A stretch of DNA of 29,329 nucleotides, taken from assembly GCA_016946835.1 (NCBI GenBank), contig JACVTC010000435.1, positions 1-29,329 on the forward strand. Direction: 5' to 3'. Made by a program: the position numbers and the translations under genes. Shown here in pieces: positions 7,975-19,089 of this stretch. Source of the stretch: Neocallimastix lanati (nom. inval.). Lineage: Eukaryota; Neocallimastigomycota; Neocallimastigomycetes; Neocallimastigales; Neocallimastigaceae. Positions within the stretch are counted from its first letter, which is position 1. Every line of letters starts with the position of its first letter. Below the pieces are notes generated by a model. That model searched no databases. It was not told the DNA's origin and worked only from the letters and a program-made list of their open reading frames with translations.

Positions 7975-8874
7975 TGGTACAGAACTGAAGAATTTTTATC
8001 ATAAAATAATATATTCTAATAATTAAAGAAAATTTTAAATTCTACTCTATTATTCTAATCTATTATTCTAATTTAAAAATCTAAATACTAAACAATTTAA
8101 ACTAAAATAAATTATTCAAAATTAATATAACCTAATATAAATAATTTAACTAACAACTATAATTATTAAAACTATTAACCAAACACTAAAAACCTTTAAA
8201 CACTTAATACAAAACTTAAATTATTTTTAATTCTAACTTTATTTAAAATAAACTATTTTATTTTTATTATTTAATCTATTCTAACTTTATTATTTAAACT
8301 ATACTAATTTATTACTTAAACTATTTAAATTTAATTATTTAAACTAATTTTATTTTAATTTAACTATCTAAATTTATCATTTAAACTCGAAAATATCAAA
8401 AGAATAATATAATAATAAAGTTGTAAGAAAAAGAGAGAGAACTAAAGTATTGTACTACTTTGTTCTTTTTATACATTTAGAATAGTTATTTGATTGGATT
8501 AGAATAAAAATTTAATAATAAAAATTTAATAATAAAAATTTAATAATAAAAATTTAATAATAAAAATTTAATAATAAAAATTTAATAATAAAAATTTAAT
8601 AATAAAAATTTAATAATAAAAATTTAATAATAAAAATTTAATAATAAAAATTTAATAATAAAAATTTAATAATAAAATATAATAAACTATTAAAATATTA
8701 TTAAGTATTACAATATTAAATAAAAATAATAATTAATACATTTTCTAATTTATTATAACTAAATTTATAATTATTTTAATATTTTAATATTTATTATTTA
8801 ATTCCACTAATATTAATAATTTTTAATCTTTAATAATTATATATAATTTTAATTATTTTATTTGTTCCGTAACA
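7975..8874 (-). repeat. E1 5' LTR (900 bp)
   Basis: Pairs with 1082-1966. It contains the TATA box at 8465-8473 (minus) and 12 units of the 14-bp array at 8506-8673. Flanked on the right by cata (8875-8878), the target duplication. Confidence 0.95.
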
Positions 8875-8878
8875 CATA

Positions 8879-9436
8879 ACTAGTAAATTAGTAACTATGG
8901 TTCAATGGTAAGTTACCATAACCATCGGGCTGAATCCTTAGGGTTCGACACCTACTCTTTCCAAATTTTAATAACTTTTTATTTATTATAACTAGAATAT
9001 TAAAGAAATTACTAGTGTTTATCGGTTAAACAATTGAACCGATAAAACTAGAAAAATCTATTTTATTAATATTTTTTATCATTTTTTATCTAAGATTCAT
9101 TTTCTAGAAAGAAAACTTGTTTTCTTTAATTTTCTTTAATTTTCTTTTATTTCTAATAATTACTAATAACAACTGATAACTTAAAATAATTAATTTTCCT
9201 GAAAAACTATAAATAGGTGTAAAATTTCATAATAAAATATTTTTACTTGTGCTTTTATTAATTAATTTTAAAGTAATTTAAAATATTACAATGATTAATT
9301 AATAAAATAATAATTTACATTTTTTACTAATAAAAAAACTTATTTTAATAAAACATATTTTGAATTACTTTAGTGTCGAGAACCTTTTGTGTAAAAAACC
9401 TTATAACAATCTTAAGTAACATTAAGATTTGTTACA
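8879..9436 (+). mobile_element. LTR remnant related to the E3 LTR, ~560 bp
   Basis: Several blocks match the E3 LTRs in order: a TATA box in aactataaatagg (about 9207-9220), then gtgcttttattaattaat (from about 9250), then stretches with attaattaataaa, and an end TTGTTACA at 9436 like E3's TCGTTACA. The length also matches (548 in E3). The left end is blurred by the E1 and S1 insertions. No coding. Confidence 0.55.
8891..8962 (+). other. tRNA-like A-box/B-box segment (degenerate)
   Basis: TGGTTCAATGG (8898-8908) fits an internal A box and GGTTCGACACC (8942-8952) a B box, at the 44-nt spacing of an intron-less tRNA. The fold fails: only about 4 of 7 acceptor pairs form, the D stem is poor and no clear anticodon stem exists. 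It is at best a tRNA-derived fossil or Pol III promoter-like piece inside an LTR. Confidence 0.3.
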
Positions 9437-9580
9437 GAATTATTATTTTATAAAAAATAATATCTTATACAAAAAGAGAATAAAAATAATTTATACTGTT
9501 ATAAATAAAATATTTTTCTAAAACTACTAATCCATATATATTTATTATTGTGTTTATTATAACTTATTTGAGTGTTTCTT
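9437..9580 (-). other. Probable continuation of the E2 3' LTR
   Basis: If S2 and its duplication are removed, this stretch joins the LTR start at 10533-10544 (TGTAACAAATAT). It is A+T-rich with no clear motif, so the assignment rests on the nesting. Confidence 0.35.
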
Positions 9581-10527
9581 AACATAATATTTTTGACACC
9601 TTTGAAATAATTATTATTTCTTAGTTCATAATAAATTATCTAATTATTATATATTACATTCATTAAATTAATATTAAATAATTTATTTAAATTATTATAT
9701 ATACATTCATTAAATATAATTATAAGAATTTATTTAATAATATTTATTACTTCCATTGATTATATTAGTAATTTATTTATTTATTCATTTAATTTTAACA
9801 TATAATATTTTTTATTAATATTAATTTCAAATTAATCCTGTTTTAGTAATTTTTGTAAAAAATTAATTTTATTTTTATGAATTCGTTATTTTATTTAATT
9901 AGTAACCAATAATATTTAAATAATTCATTTTTAATCATTTTTATTATTTTTTCTTTTATTTTATCTATTTCTAGTGTACTTAATATTAGACAATCGGTAT
10001 TTTAAGTTTTTTTCTCGATTTTACCAATCGGTTTTACTTAAAATATTCGATAACCGATATGTATAGATTATCGGTCGAATTCGTGTTTAGGTTTTTCTTC
10101 TAATCTTTTCCTAAACAATTGATTTGTTAAAATTAGAAACAAATTTATTAAAATTTAAAAGTATAATTAGAAACTCTTGAGTTCTCTTTGAGAAATCAAG
10201 AGTTATTATTATAACAAACTGTAGTAATAATAATTCAAAATTATAAAATAAAACACTTTAAAACTTTTTCTTTACTAAATTATATTTTATCTTTTAAAAA
10301 TTTTAAAATAAAGTATTTTTAGTTATTAATGAATCGTATTATAAATTTATAATAAAACAATTTTAATTTGAACCAACTTTACGTGTACTGCCTTACTACT
10401 TTGTTGTAATAAATTCTTTTAGATAAGCATATTTAAATTCTCGATTTAATAATATTAATTAGTTATTAAATTGTAGTTAATAATTCTATTATATAAGTTT
10501 ATTAATTTATTTAATAGAATTATTACA
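9581..10527 (+). mobile_element. Solo LTR S2 (S family), 947 bp
   Basis: Flanked by exact 5-bp repeats, ttctt (9576-9580 and 10528-10532), and ends ATTATTACA like S1. Its first ~20 nt are degenerate and do not start with TG. Inside are hairpin C (accgata 10053-10059 with tatcggt 10069-10075), hairpin B (tgtttagg 10083-10090 with cctaaaca 10109-10116) and hairpin A (10174-10202), in the family order. A weak TATA (gtataatt, near 10161) precedes hairpin A. It lies 12 bp inside the LTR of E2. Confidence 0.7.
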
Positions 10528-10532
10528 TTCTT

Positions 10533-10544
10533 ATATTTGTTACA
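10533..10544 (-). repeat. Start of the E2 3' LTR
   Basis: On the minus strand TGTAACAAATAT follows a polypurine tract. E3's right LTR starts TGTAACGAATAC in the same setting. The LTR is interrupted by S2 just beyond. Confidence 0.6.
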
Positions 10545-10558
10545 TGGTTCTCCTTTAG
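10545..10558 (-). promoter_or_regulatory. E2 polypurine tract
   Basis: The minus strand reads CTAAAGGAGAACCA directly before the LTR. The sequence further upstream (attcgtctgg) is shared with the 3' end of E3 at about 25019, showing the two elements are close relatives. Confidence 0.6.
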
Positions 10559-10802
10559 GAATCGGATACCAGACGAATTTTTAAGTATAAATATTACATG
10601 ATAATAATAAAATTACAGGAATATTAATAATAAAATTACATGAACATTAATAATATTATATAATAATAATATTGATAAAAATATAAGTAAAAAATATTTA
10701 ACAATAATACAAGTTTGATAATAATAAGATATTAATAAAGAATAAAATTATAGTGATTCATTTTTGATTAAAAATAATAAAATTTTTCTCTTTTGAATTT
10801 AA

Positions 10803-11126
10803 TTAAGTGTTTTGTTTAAGTTTGTTATTAAAGTTTTTCAAAAGTTTAGAACAATTGAGGTTACTTTCAGGTTCCCAGGAGGCTTCCAGTGGATTTCCTT
10901 TCCATTTAGTTAGGTACTGAGTTTTGCCATAGTGTCTTCTTTTATCAAAGATTTCTTCGACTTCATATTCTTTTTTTCCATTAACAACAATTGGTGATTG
11001 TGGTTCCTGCTTTCTTCCAAAGTTATCTTTGTAGTATGGTTCCAGATCTGAAACATGAATAATGGGATGGATTCTGATATTTTTTGGTAGCTTATTTTTA
11101 TAAGTTACTGGTGAAATTTGTTCCAA
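10803..11126 (-). pseudogene. pol: E2 integrase C-terminus with chromodomain
   Basis: Open for 107 codons to a stop at 10803; the frame starts at a TTG, so this is only an open stretch of a longer broken reading frame. After an SPVTY..LP segment and IHPIIHVSDLEPYY comes a chromodomain: EYEVEEIFD, then GKTQYLTKWKG and ASWEPESNL. The aromatic residues expected in a chromodomain pocket are partly changed (KRRHYGKTQY). The same modules occur in E3 at 24359-24745. Chromodomain integrases are known to direct insertion toward particular chromatin. A dead copy. Confidence 0.85.
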
Positions 11127-11940
11127 TATTTTATAAGGTCCTAACTTTCTAGGTTTAAATTTCTTGTTGCTAGTGAGAAGTAGAAGTGAACTGTTGATCT
11201 ATACTTTGACATTTTTCTTAAATTCCAGGGCTTCAATACGATGTAGATTTGGGAATTTCTCTTGCTTCTCGGTTGCTTAGTCGAGCTTCTTTGAGTTGTT
11301 TGATGAGTTCTGATAAGTATTTTTAAATTCTTCTATGCCAGGAACATCAGATATGTTATGTATCGCAGGTGAGAATCTTAGGTAGTATTCGTAGTTGGCA
11401 TAAAATGGGGTGTGTCTTAAAGATTCTTGGACTGTATTGTTGTAGCAGAATCAAGCTAGAAATAGGTAGTCGATCCAGTTTGAACTTGTAAAATTTGAGT
11501 AGCAACGGAGGAATTGTTCGATTACGGAGTTCACTCTCTCCGTTTTACCATTGGTTTGATGGTGAAAAGGAGAAGAGAGTTTCCTCGAGATGTTCAAAAT
11601 CTTACAAAGAGTAGTCCAGAATTTAGAAGTGAATTGAGTACCACGATCAGATAGAATTTCATTATGTAAACCATGGTATTCATAAAAGATTTAGTAGTAT
11701 CTTCAGCAGAAGGAATATTTGGAAAAGGGATGAAGTGTCCCATTTTGGAGAAGCGGTCTAGAATAACAATAACACAAGTGAAGCCGTTGGAGATTGGAAG
11801 GTTAGTAATAAAATCCATTGAGATTGAAGTCCAAGAGTGATTAGGAATGTCGAGTGGTTGTAAGAGATCAGAAAAAATGTTAAAGGGAATGGATGTACCT
11901 TTTAATAAGTTTCTCCATTGTTCTAGAGGCTGATAGAAAG
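11127..11940 (-). pseudogene. pol: E2 integrase catalytic core, broken
   Basis: Minus-strand segments match a gypsy integrase in order. SMDFITNLP (first Asp) begins at 11818; an SDRGTQF block (second Asp) is near 11660 and TNG.TERVNSV (Glu) near 11550, but in other frames. At least one frameshift follows KSFMN near 11680, and a TGA stop interrupts the ..LFLA region near 11450. The N-terminal zinc finger is missing: homology starts about 11940, where the plus-strand E5 remnant begins. It continues into the chromodomain part at 10803-11126. Confidence 0.8.
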
Positions 11941-11950
11941 ATTGTTGAGG

Positions 11951-12586
11951 GAATTTAAAAACGAGAGAACTTTGGAGGAGGTTAAAACTGCGATGCTCAA
12001 ACTTAGGCTCGAATGGGGAAAAGCCTACGAATACCTTTCAGAGTTTAATAGACTAAGCAGAATACTTCAGCTGTCGGATGAAACCTAAAGGATATTGTTA
12101 ATACAGTAGGTGAGACCTTCGGTTCGGGAAGCCTTTTACGACCTAGCTGCTGAGAAACAAACCTTAGAAGATTATATTACCTGTCTAAGGAGATGTGATA
12201 TCTTCCCCGCGGATTATAAAGATGAATACTTAGAAAGATACGAATACAACCGCAAGAGGAAAATAGCCATCATGGCCTTACTTAGAGAAATGGACCCGAG
12301 AAGACCCACCAAAGATATAGAAGCTAAAAGAAGGAAGAACAGCGACTATCGCCGAGGCGATAAACGAGATTTCAGTAGGAGGGAACCTACTAAACAAACA
12401 AATTATGACAGAAATAAGAAAGATAATTATAACCACAATAGTGGTAAAGATGTTGGTACGAGACCTAGCGAGAAACAGAATTACTATAAGGACTCCAATA
12501 CAAGCAGCAACAATCCAATTTCAAAGACAGCACTCCTGTTGCAAGATGGGTCTGAGTACGAAGAATTTGTGCCTGAGCCAAAATAA
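11951..12586 (+). pseudogene. gag: E5 gag remnant
   Basis: One frame covers about 210 codons with two stops (TAA 12086-12088, TAG 12107-12109). Before them the text ([20 protein letters not shown]) is a retrotransposon Gag capsid segment; after them LEDYITCLRRCD and EYNRKRKIAIMALLREMDPRRP continue it. The tail is Arg/Lys/Asn-rich without a complete CCHC knuckle. The 5' end is cut at the junction with E2. The block is visibly richer in G+C than everything around it. No start codon is evident: the open part after the last stop begins with GTG. Confidence 0.75.
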
Positions 12587-12599
12587 GTAACCCACCAAA

Positions 12600-12979
12600 G
12601 AGGGGCTCCAAGATTTAAATGTGCTGTACGATACTGGATCATAGATCAACATGATCAATCCACAGTTAGCTAAGGAGATGGAATTTAAGAAAGAAGACCG
12701 TCCCATAATATTTACTACTGCCTCTGGCAAAGTGCTGATACCGCAGGTAACGGAAGAGTTCAGGATAAAAGTTAAGCTGGTCGAATAACGTACTGGTAAA
12801 ATCAATTGGTACGACTTTAACACAAGATGTAGGCTAGTCGATACTATGCCGATAACGATTATACTAGGTTCTAGGTTTATGGATCGACACCTCATATATA
12901 CGAAAATTGACATCCATGATCAGCAACTAAAAGTGTTTGAGATTGATGGCGAAAGGCCAGGATTACTAGGGGTTAGTTA
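12600..12979 (+). pseudogene. pol: E5 protease remnant
   Basis: A YDTGS active-site motif (Asp codon 12630-12632) followed directly by a TAG, then INMINPQLAKEME, FTTASGKVLIPQ and an IILGSRFMDRH block: the usual order of a gypsy retropepsin (active site, strands, then ILG). A further in-frame TAA falls near 12786. After GERPGLLGV the sequence jumps to the integrase C-terminus, so RT, RNase H and the integrase core are missing. Confidence 0.75.
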
Positions 12980-13413
12980 GAACCTACGATGACGAAAGCT
13001 GGATGGACTACCTATTCTTAGCAGAGTTCTTCTATAACAATTCAATCCACGCTTCTACCCAACAATCTCCATTCCTTGCCTTATACAACTACCAGGTGCA
13101 TAACTCACCAAAAACAGCAGACCTAGTGCATTCGTTAGGCGAAGCAAAGATGATCGATAACTTTGCTCATAACTTATGCAAACTTAAGCACATACTAGAG
13201 ATTGCTCAAACAAGATACCTGGACAACATGGATAAAACTCACACGTATAACTACCTCAGGTATAGATTACTGGATAAAGTATGGTTAAAGAAACCGGAAA
13301 ACTACGATGTGTTGCCATTTTACAAGCTAACGACGAGAAAGTATGGACCGTTCAAGGTTGTAGGCCTCGACGAAGAAAAGAAGAACTACAGGTTAGATAT
13401 ACTAGTCATTTAA
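12980..13413 (+). pseudogene. pol: E5 integrase C-terminal fragment
   Basis: From SWMDYLFLAEFFYNNSIHAS onward this is the region after the catalytic Glu of a gypsy integrase. It runs to DKVWLKKPENYDVLPFYKL and KYGPFKVVG, a GPY/F module, and stops at 13411-13413. ATG 13003 opens 136 codons but cannot be a real start. No chromodomain. The E4 remnant (25790-26250, minus) is clearly the same family (NNSIHAS, then PFL.LYNYQ, then DNFAHNL..LKHIL). Upstream it joins protease sequence, so about 2-3 kb of pol is deleted. Confidence 0.8.
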
Positions 13414-13610
13414 TAAAACTATATAACTAATAATAAAATAAACTATAAAATAATAAAATTTAATGTACGAAATTAAAGTAAAGATTTTATTTGATTAGCT
13501 ATAATTGCTAACTGTTTATAAAATTGTCTTTATAAATATTAATATTAAATAAATAAAATTAAATATTAAAAATAAATAATAAACCTTTTAAATAAGCCCA
13601 GTAACTAATA

Positions 13611-13620
13611 GCGGAAGGAG
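13611..13620 (+). promoter_or_regulatory. Possible E5 polypurine tract
   Basis: gcggaaggag sits about 200 bp after the integrase stop in an otherwise A+T-rich stretch, and E4 has a similar CTGGAGGAAACAG at its 3' end (19090-19102, minus). The LTR would then start near 13629 (tgctgcgc). Weak. 13414-13610 shows nothing else. Confidence 0.3.
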
Positions 13621-13678
13621 TTATAAAGTGCTGCGCTATATTTTAAAAGTGTTATAGATAAATATTTAGTTAATTTAA

Positions 13679-13778
13679 TGTTTATTTTAACAATTCGAAT
13701 AGAGAGGTGTTAAATTATCTTAGCCTTTAAAATAGTTATTATTCGTTATTTTAGTATATAATAAACTTACCTTTTACA
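13679..13778. repeat. Dispersed ~100-bp repeat, copy B
   Basis: Matches 6-99 with small indels and ends at the same ccttttaca. See copy A. Confidence 0.6.
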
Positions 13779-14230
13779 AATGATAAATAATTTTATAAAT
13801 TAAGATTAATAGAATAAACACTTGATCAAACAAAATATAAATTTTACATTTGTACTTGTTATTTGAAATAATCTTTTTTTTTTGTAAAAAAAGACGAAAA
13901 AATATTGTAATAGAAATGTGTTTTTAATAACATATATTAACAATGGCTAATATATGAAAACTTATAAATTAATAAAGTATCTAAATATAAAAATATAAGA
14001 TAAATTAGTTGTGTGAAATTTATTTTATAGTTACTTTTTATTTTAATTATTTATTGTACTGAACAGTAATTAATTTTAATATAAGTCGTAAAATAGTTCT
14101 TTCTTAAAAGTTATAATTTAACTACAACTTTAGAATAACATTATAATATTGATAAATATATTATTTTGTAATCACATGTTATGGTTCGGGTTTATTAGAA
14201 ATATTTTTATTTAATTATTTAATTTAATTT

Positions 14231-14247
14231 TGTCTGTCTGTCTGTCT
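14231..14247. repeat. TGTC microsatellite
   Basis: Four units of tgtc plus a partial one. Confidence 0.9.
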
Positions 14248-15129
14248 ACATTTTAATTATTGAAAAACTTCACTTATTTATACTTTTTGAAAAAAAATAA
14301 ATATGTAAAGCCTTTCTACACTTTATCATCATATTTAAAAAAAATAATTTACTATTACTAATTACTTCAAATTTTATATTAAATTAAATTTACTAATTCG
14401 TAATTATTTTATTTTAATAAATTTTGTATATATAATTTAACATTATATTTCATATACTAAAACTAAATTATTTAATATATACGAAAAGAAACAAACAAAA
14501 TTTAAAAAGATTTTACTGAAAAATAAAGTTATTTTAATCAAGAATATTAATATAATATTCTTATATTTTATATAAAATAAATTTAAAAACTATAATATAT
14601 TTAATATTTATTATTAATCAATTAAGATTTGATTTTGTTTTTGGGGAATAAAAATATTTATAAATTAAATAATCAATTTAAAAATAAAATAAAATACTAA
14701 AAGAATACAATTTTAATATTGATACAATATAATAATAATATAATAATATATTTGAAAATAAAAATAAAATATTAATATTGATAGTAAATGAGATAAAAAT
14801 TCTTTTATAACAATTTCAAAACTACAACTGTCACAAATATTAGTGGATTTATAAATGAAATTCACTAATAGATCAATCGAAATTTAATTTCGTTATTGAC
14901 AAAATTTTTCTTAAATTCGATTTTAAACATTATAATAAATATTAGGAATATTAAATAATTAGAAACAAAAGAGTTTGAAATAATTTATTAAAGATAATTT
15001 AATTTAATTTAACTTTAAGAAATTGACAAAAATATTCAGAAGAAAAATAATGATAATAAATAAAGGAAATATTATAAAATGTTTTCCCGCTAAAATTATA
15101 TTCATTAAAAAACTACATCTGAGAACTAT

Positions 15130-15149
15130 AACATATGTTAACATATGTT
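15130..15149. repeat. 20-bp palindromic tandem
   Basis: aacatatgtt twice in a row; each half is itself a palindrome. Function unknown. Confidence 0.7.
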
Positions 15150-15740
15150 AATTATAACTTAATTGGACCACTAGGAGACGAGATATTGAACTTTAAAGGA
15201 AATTAAATTATAAAAAATAATTTATTTATTTTAATTAAACCCTAAATAATTAATTAATAATTTATATAAATAAAATCTTTTAACTTGAATTTTATAACTA
15301 ATTTTTAAAAACAAATATTAATAATTTAAAAATACAGAATAAGTAATTAGTAATATTTTATGATATTTTAAATAAGTAATAAGTTTTAGTTAAATTATTA
15401 TAATATAAGTTTATTAATAATTACTAAAAGATTCTAAGGAATTCTTTCTAAAGATTTCCAAAAGAGTCTTTTAATTAATTTAATATTTTAATTCATTTAT
15501 TTTATTTTATTTTATTATTATTATATTTAATATTATTTTATTATTAAATATTTTTATTATTAAATATTTTTATTATTAAAATGTTTTATGAATTTTATGA
15601 ATAATTATATAGTTATTTTATTAAAAGATTCTTATCAGTATTATTTTATTATTATATTTTATATAATTTATATACATGAATGAATACATTAAGATTAAAT
15701 GTATTATTTAATTATATTGATAATTATAATTTAAGTTTAG

Positions 15741-15763
15741 TATAAAAAGGAATTGAAATTCCT
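15741..15763 (+). promoter_or_regulatory. TATA box followed by hairpin (LTR-like)
   Basis: tataaaaagg (15741-15750) runs straight into a hairpin, aggaat/attcct. It repeats the TATA-hairpin order of the E1 and S LTRs, so a decayed plus-sense LTR probably covers this point. Its ends were not found. Confidence 0.35.
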
Positions 15764-16058
15764 CCTTTAAAATCATTGTAAGATTATTAACCCAATATCT
15801 TAATAACCCATTAATCTAATAAGAACAATATTGATTATAACAATAATATTTCTTAATATTAATCTCAGTAAAATTTATTATTAAAATATATTAAATAAAA
15901 TTCTAATAAACATAATTTTTTACAAATTGTATTTCTTAATAATAAAACTTTGTATGTGTCATTTATTATTTAATTTAATTAATTGTTAAAATTAATACAA
16001 ACAACATCTTGATCTGACCAATTTAACCAAATTTGAGAATATTTACATAACTCAACCA

Positions 16059-16946
16059 GTAATCTTTCTCTAAAACCCAAAAACTTTCACAACAATTTTA
16101 TATTAATAAAATTATTATTAATTAAAATTGAGAAATTATAAAATTGATTTTTAAAAAAAGAAAATCGAATTTACTATAAGAAAATCTAGATTTCATTTTT
16201 TTTAATAAAAAACTAAAATTATTTTAAAATAAAAAAATTAATTTATTATTATTATAAATTTTTTAATTTATAAAATTTTATTGTTATTATTATTTTTCTT
16301 ATAATAATAACTCTTAATTTCTTGAAAAGAACTTAAGAATTTCTATTTATAGTTTTTCATAATTCTAAATTAAATATTGTCAAATTTTATTAAATTTCTT
16401 ATTTAGAAAAAGATTAGAAGGAAAACATTAATAAGTTTCGATTAATATTCTAATCATATTAATCATCGAATCATATAAGTAAAACAGATGCCAATCAGTA
16501 TTCGGGAAAACTTTAAAGATTGATTTTCTAGTTATTAATAAATAACTTGTTTCTTAATAATAAACAGTTTTAATTAAATGTACAAAATAATAAATAAAAA
16601 ATTAAAAATTGAATAGATTTGTCTAAATATTTAAATTAATTTTTGTTATGAAAAATTTTAAATAATTTTTGATCATATCTAAAATTTTCAAAAATTTAAA
16701 TAATAGTTCTAACGAATAAATATTAAATAATATTTATAATTAATAAAATTATTAATTATTAAGTTTAATAATTGGTTAATTACTCCTAATTTCAAATAAT
16801 TTTAAATGTAATAGTTATTTTATATTGTTTTAAAACAAATAATTTTGATGTAAAAATCATGTATTTCTAATTATTAATTACTTAATATATTAATACATAA
16901 TAAGAAATAATAATTATAATTTAAAAATTTATTATTATTTCTCACA
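16059..16946 (-). mobile_element. S3: decayed S-family LTR
   Basis: On the minus strand it starts TGTGAGAAAT with a palindrome (from about 16880). Hairpin C is exact (gattaatat 16440-16448 with atattaatc 16456-16464). A shortened hairpin B (cttatt 16398-16403 with aataag 16430-16435), a degenerate hairpin A near 16305-16340 and hairpin F near 16092-16130 follow in family order. The left end is approximate and no target duplication is seen. Confidence 0.6.
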
Positions 16947-17662
16947 GTACGATCGGGAACTAGTTTATTTATATCAAATAAGCATATTTAAAAATTATAT
17001 AAAGAAAAAAATAATAAAATATTTATAATAATTAAATTACTTAAAATAAAATAGTTATATTAAAATTATTTACTACAAATTGTTTTTAATAAAATTTATA
17101 CAAAAATTTTTAATTTTGTATAAATTTAGAATTTAATATTTTAAAAACAAGTTTTTTTTTCAATTAATTAAACTGTATGTTAAAATATTAACTTTTATTT
17201 TTATTGTTTTCTTTAAAATATAGATTAGTATTTTCTGTATTTTTTATAATAATAAACCTAATGAAAATGTGATATTAATAATTTATTGGAATACAAAATT
17301 ATTTATGATAAATTAAAATATTATTAGAATAGATAGTTAAAATTTTAAATATAAATAAATCATTAATAATTATAACTATATTTTAGAAAAGATACTTTGG
17401 AATAGGTTAATTTAAAAAATATATTAATAATAAAATAATATTTAGAATAGAATAAAAAATAAATTCATATGTTTATGTGTAATCTAATGTTCATGTAAAA
17501 ACAATGAAATAAATAAATTTTCTTTCTTTTGGAAAAAAACGACAATATAATTATAATAAAAATTTATAAAATATCTTTATTTAAATTGCTTTAAAATTTA
17601 TTTATAATATTTAATATTGTGTTTTTAAATTATTGTGCGAGATCTGTGCCATATCATGTAAA
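16947..17662. other. A+T-rich spacer between S3 and S4
   Basis: 716 bp, no gene or element end recognised. Confidence 0.6.
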
Positions 17663-18415
17663 TGTAAGAATTTATAATTATTTGTTAAATAATTATAATA
17701 ACTTTATTCGATTATTTATCTATTATATAATTTATATTTATTCATTAAATTAATAATTATTTATCAAGTTAAAATGTATTTGTAAACTTAGTTATAGTTT
17801 TAATGTAAGATTTTTTTTTAATATAAATTTTTTTAGTATTCATATATTTTAATTAATTTATTTAATTAATTATAAATTATATTAATTTCAATAATAATGA
17901 ATTGATTATTTAATTATTATTTTTTAAGTAAAATATGAATTAATTTTATCGGACTTTAAGGTTTTTTTTAATTTATTACAATAATAAATTAGTTTTTCCT
18001 TAAAAAACTTATCTAGTTTTTTCTTCTAATCTTTTTCTAGATAAAATAATTGTTAAAATTAGAAAACTTTTTATTGTTATTTTTATAAAATTTCTATTGT
18101 TTTAATTTTTCGTATAAACAGCTATTGATTTTTCTAATTTTTGAGAAATCAAGAAAAATTTAGAATCCAAAAATTAATTTATTAAAGTAGAGATATAATT
18201 AATAATAATTAAATATATAAATATATTGATAAAATATATATTTAAAAACTAGCGATGAATAGTTTATAATTGTAATAGTATAAAATATTAATATCGAAAG
18301 TTCATGATTGTATTTGATGTAATGTAATATAATTTATAATAATTATATAATAAATAAAGTAAAGAAAGATTAATAAAACAAATAATCAATTAAAATTTTT
18401 TTGTATAAAATTACA
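17663..18415 (+). mobile_element. S4: decayed S-family LTR
   Basis: Starts TGTAAGAATTTATAATT with the family palindrome. It has hairpin B (ttatctag 18009-18016 with ctagataa 18037-18044) and a degenerate hairpin A near 18125-18155, but lacks hairpin C. The end at ..AAATTACA (18415) is inferred from spacing. The flanks (gtaaa, ttatt) do not match, so no target duplication. Confidence 0.55.
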
Positions 18416-19089
18416 TTATTTTCCTGTCATTATTATATATTTATTAGAATATATTGTTTTTTTATCATTCCCTAAAATCATTCCAAAATAAAAATAAAAT
18501 ATTTATTTTTATATAAATAACGTATCAATTCTCAGAAATATACTAAATTAAAAAAATAACTAATTTATAATATTTATTTATTTAAAATGAATTTTAGAAA
18601 ATTAAATAATTATATTAATAATTTTATTTAAAATAAATGGAATTAAAAAATATTATAATAACTATGATTTTTAAAATCGGAAAAAATAAAATTGAAAATA
18701 AAATATTTTTAGATAAAAGAAAATTTTTAAAATTACCGTTTAACATTTTTTTTCTTACTAATTATTTATAATAATTATTTATCTAAAAAAATAGAAAATA
18801 TTAAAATTAAAATTAAATTTAAATTGAAGTATGTTAATGTAGAGGATAATTAATTTAAAGTATATTACATAAATTGAATTAATATTTTATTTCTGCTAAA
18901 GGTATTTTAATTTATTTATTTAATTATTCACTAACCCAAATATAATTTATTTAATTAATTATTATTTATTCATTTATATACTTATATTCTGGGTTTTAAT
19001 TATAAATATTTAATAACAAATTTATTGATTTAAATTAATCTATTATAGGATTAATTTAACGACAGTACAAATATCATGGGTTCTTGTCA
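18416..19089 (-). other. A+T-rich region, possible E4 3' LTR
   Basis: No gene. On the minus strand an LTR-like start TGACAAGAACCC at 19089 follows a purine tract, so part of this may be the 3' LTR of E4. No second copy is in the window to test it. Confidence 0.3.

Larger units (their letters stand above)
1082..8874 (-). mobile_element. E1: complete Ty3/gypsy LTR retrotransposon, 7.8 kb
   Basis: Two LTRs (1082-1966, 7975-8874) flank an internal region that, on the minus strand, runs primer-binding site, leader, gag, protease, reverse transcriptase, RNase H, integrase and polypurine tract. The RT-RNase H-integrase order is the Ty3/gypsy order. LTRs are TG..CA and flanked by a 4-bp duplication, cata (1078-1081 and 8875-8878). 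The LTRs differ only by one repeat unit and a small substitution/indel, so insertion was recent. The pol region is split over frames: one break fits a programmed -1 frameshift, and three others lie at A-runs. Confidence 0.95.
13779..16058. other. Gene-free A+T-rich region
   Basis: No open frame with recognisable protein similarity on either strand. It holds small inverted repeats (for example catatatta/taatatatg near 13930-13958), a TGTC microsatellite, a palindrome at 15130-15149 and one TATA-plus-hairpin at 15741-15763. Probably decayed LTR sequence. Confidence 0.6.

Noticed and set aside
8891-8962. A functional tRNA gene
   Set aside because: A and B boxes are good and well spaced, but the acceptor, D and anticodon stems do not fold, so it is listed only as tRNA-like.
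12521-12913. Minus-strand frame of 130 codons
   Set aside because: It is antisense to the E5 protease remnant, which has recognisable motifs in order on the plus strand.
16059-18415. A terminal-inverted-repeat DNA transposon made of S3, spacer and S4
   Set aside because: S1, S2 and S5 each have their own 5-bp duplication and TG..CA ends with a TATA box, which fits single LTRs. No transposase is present in the spacer.
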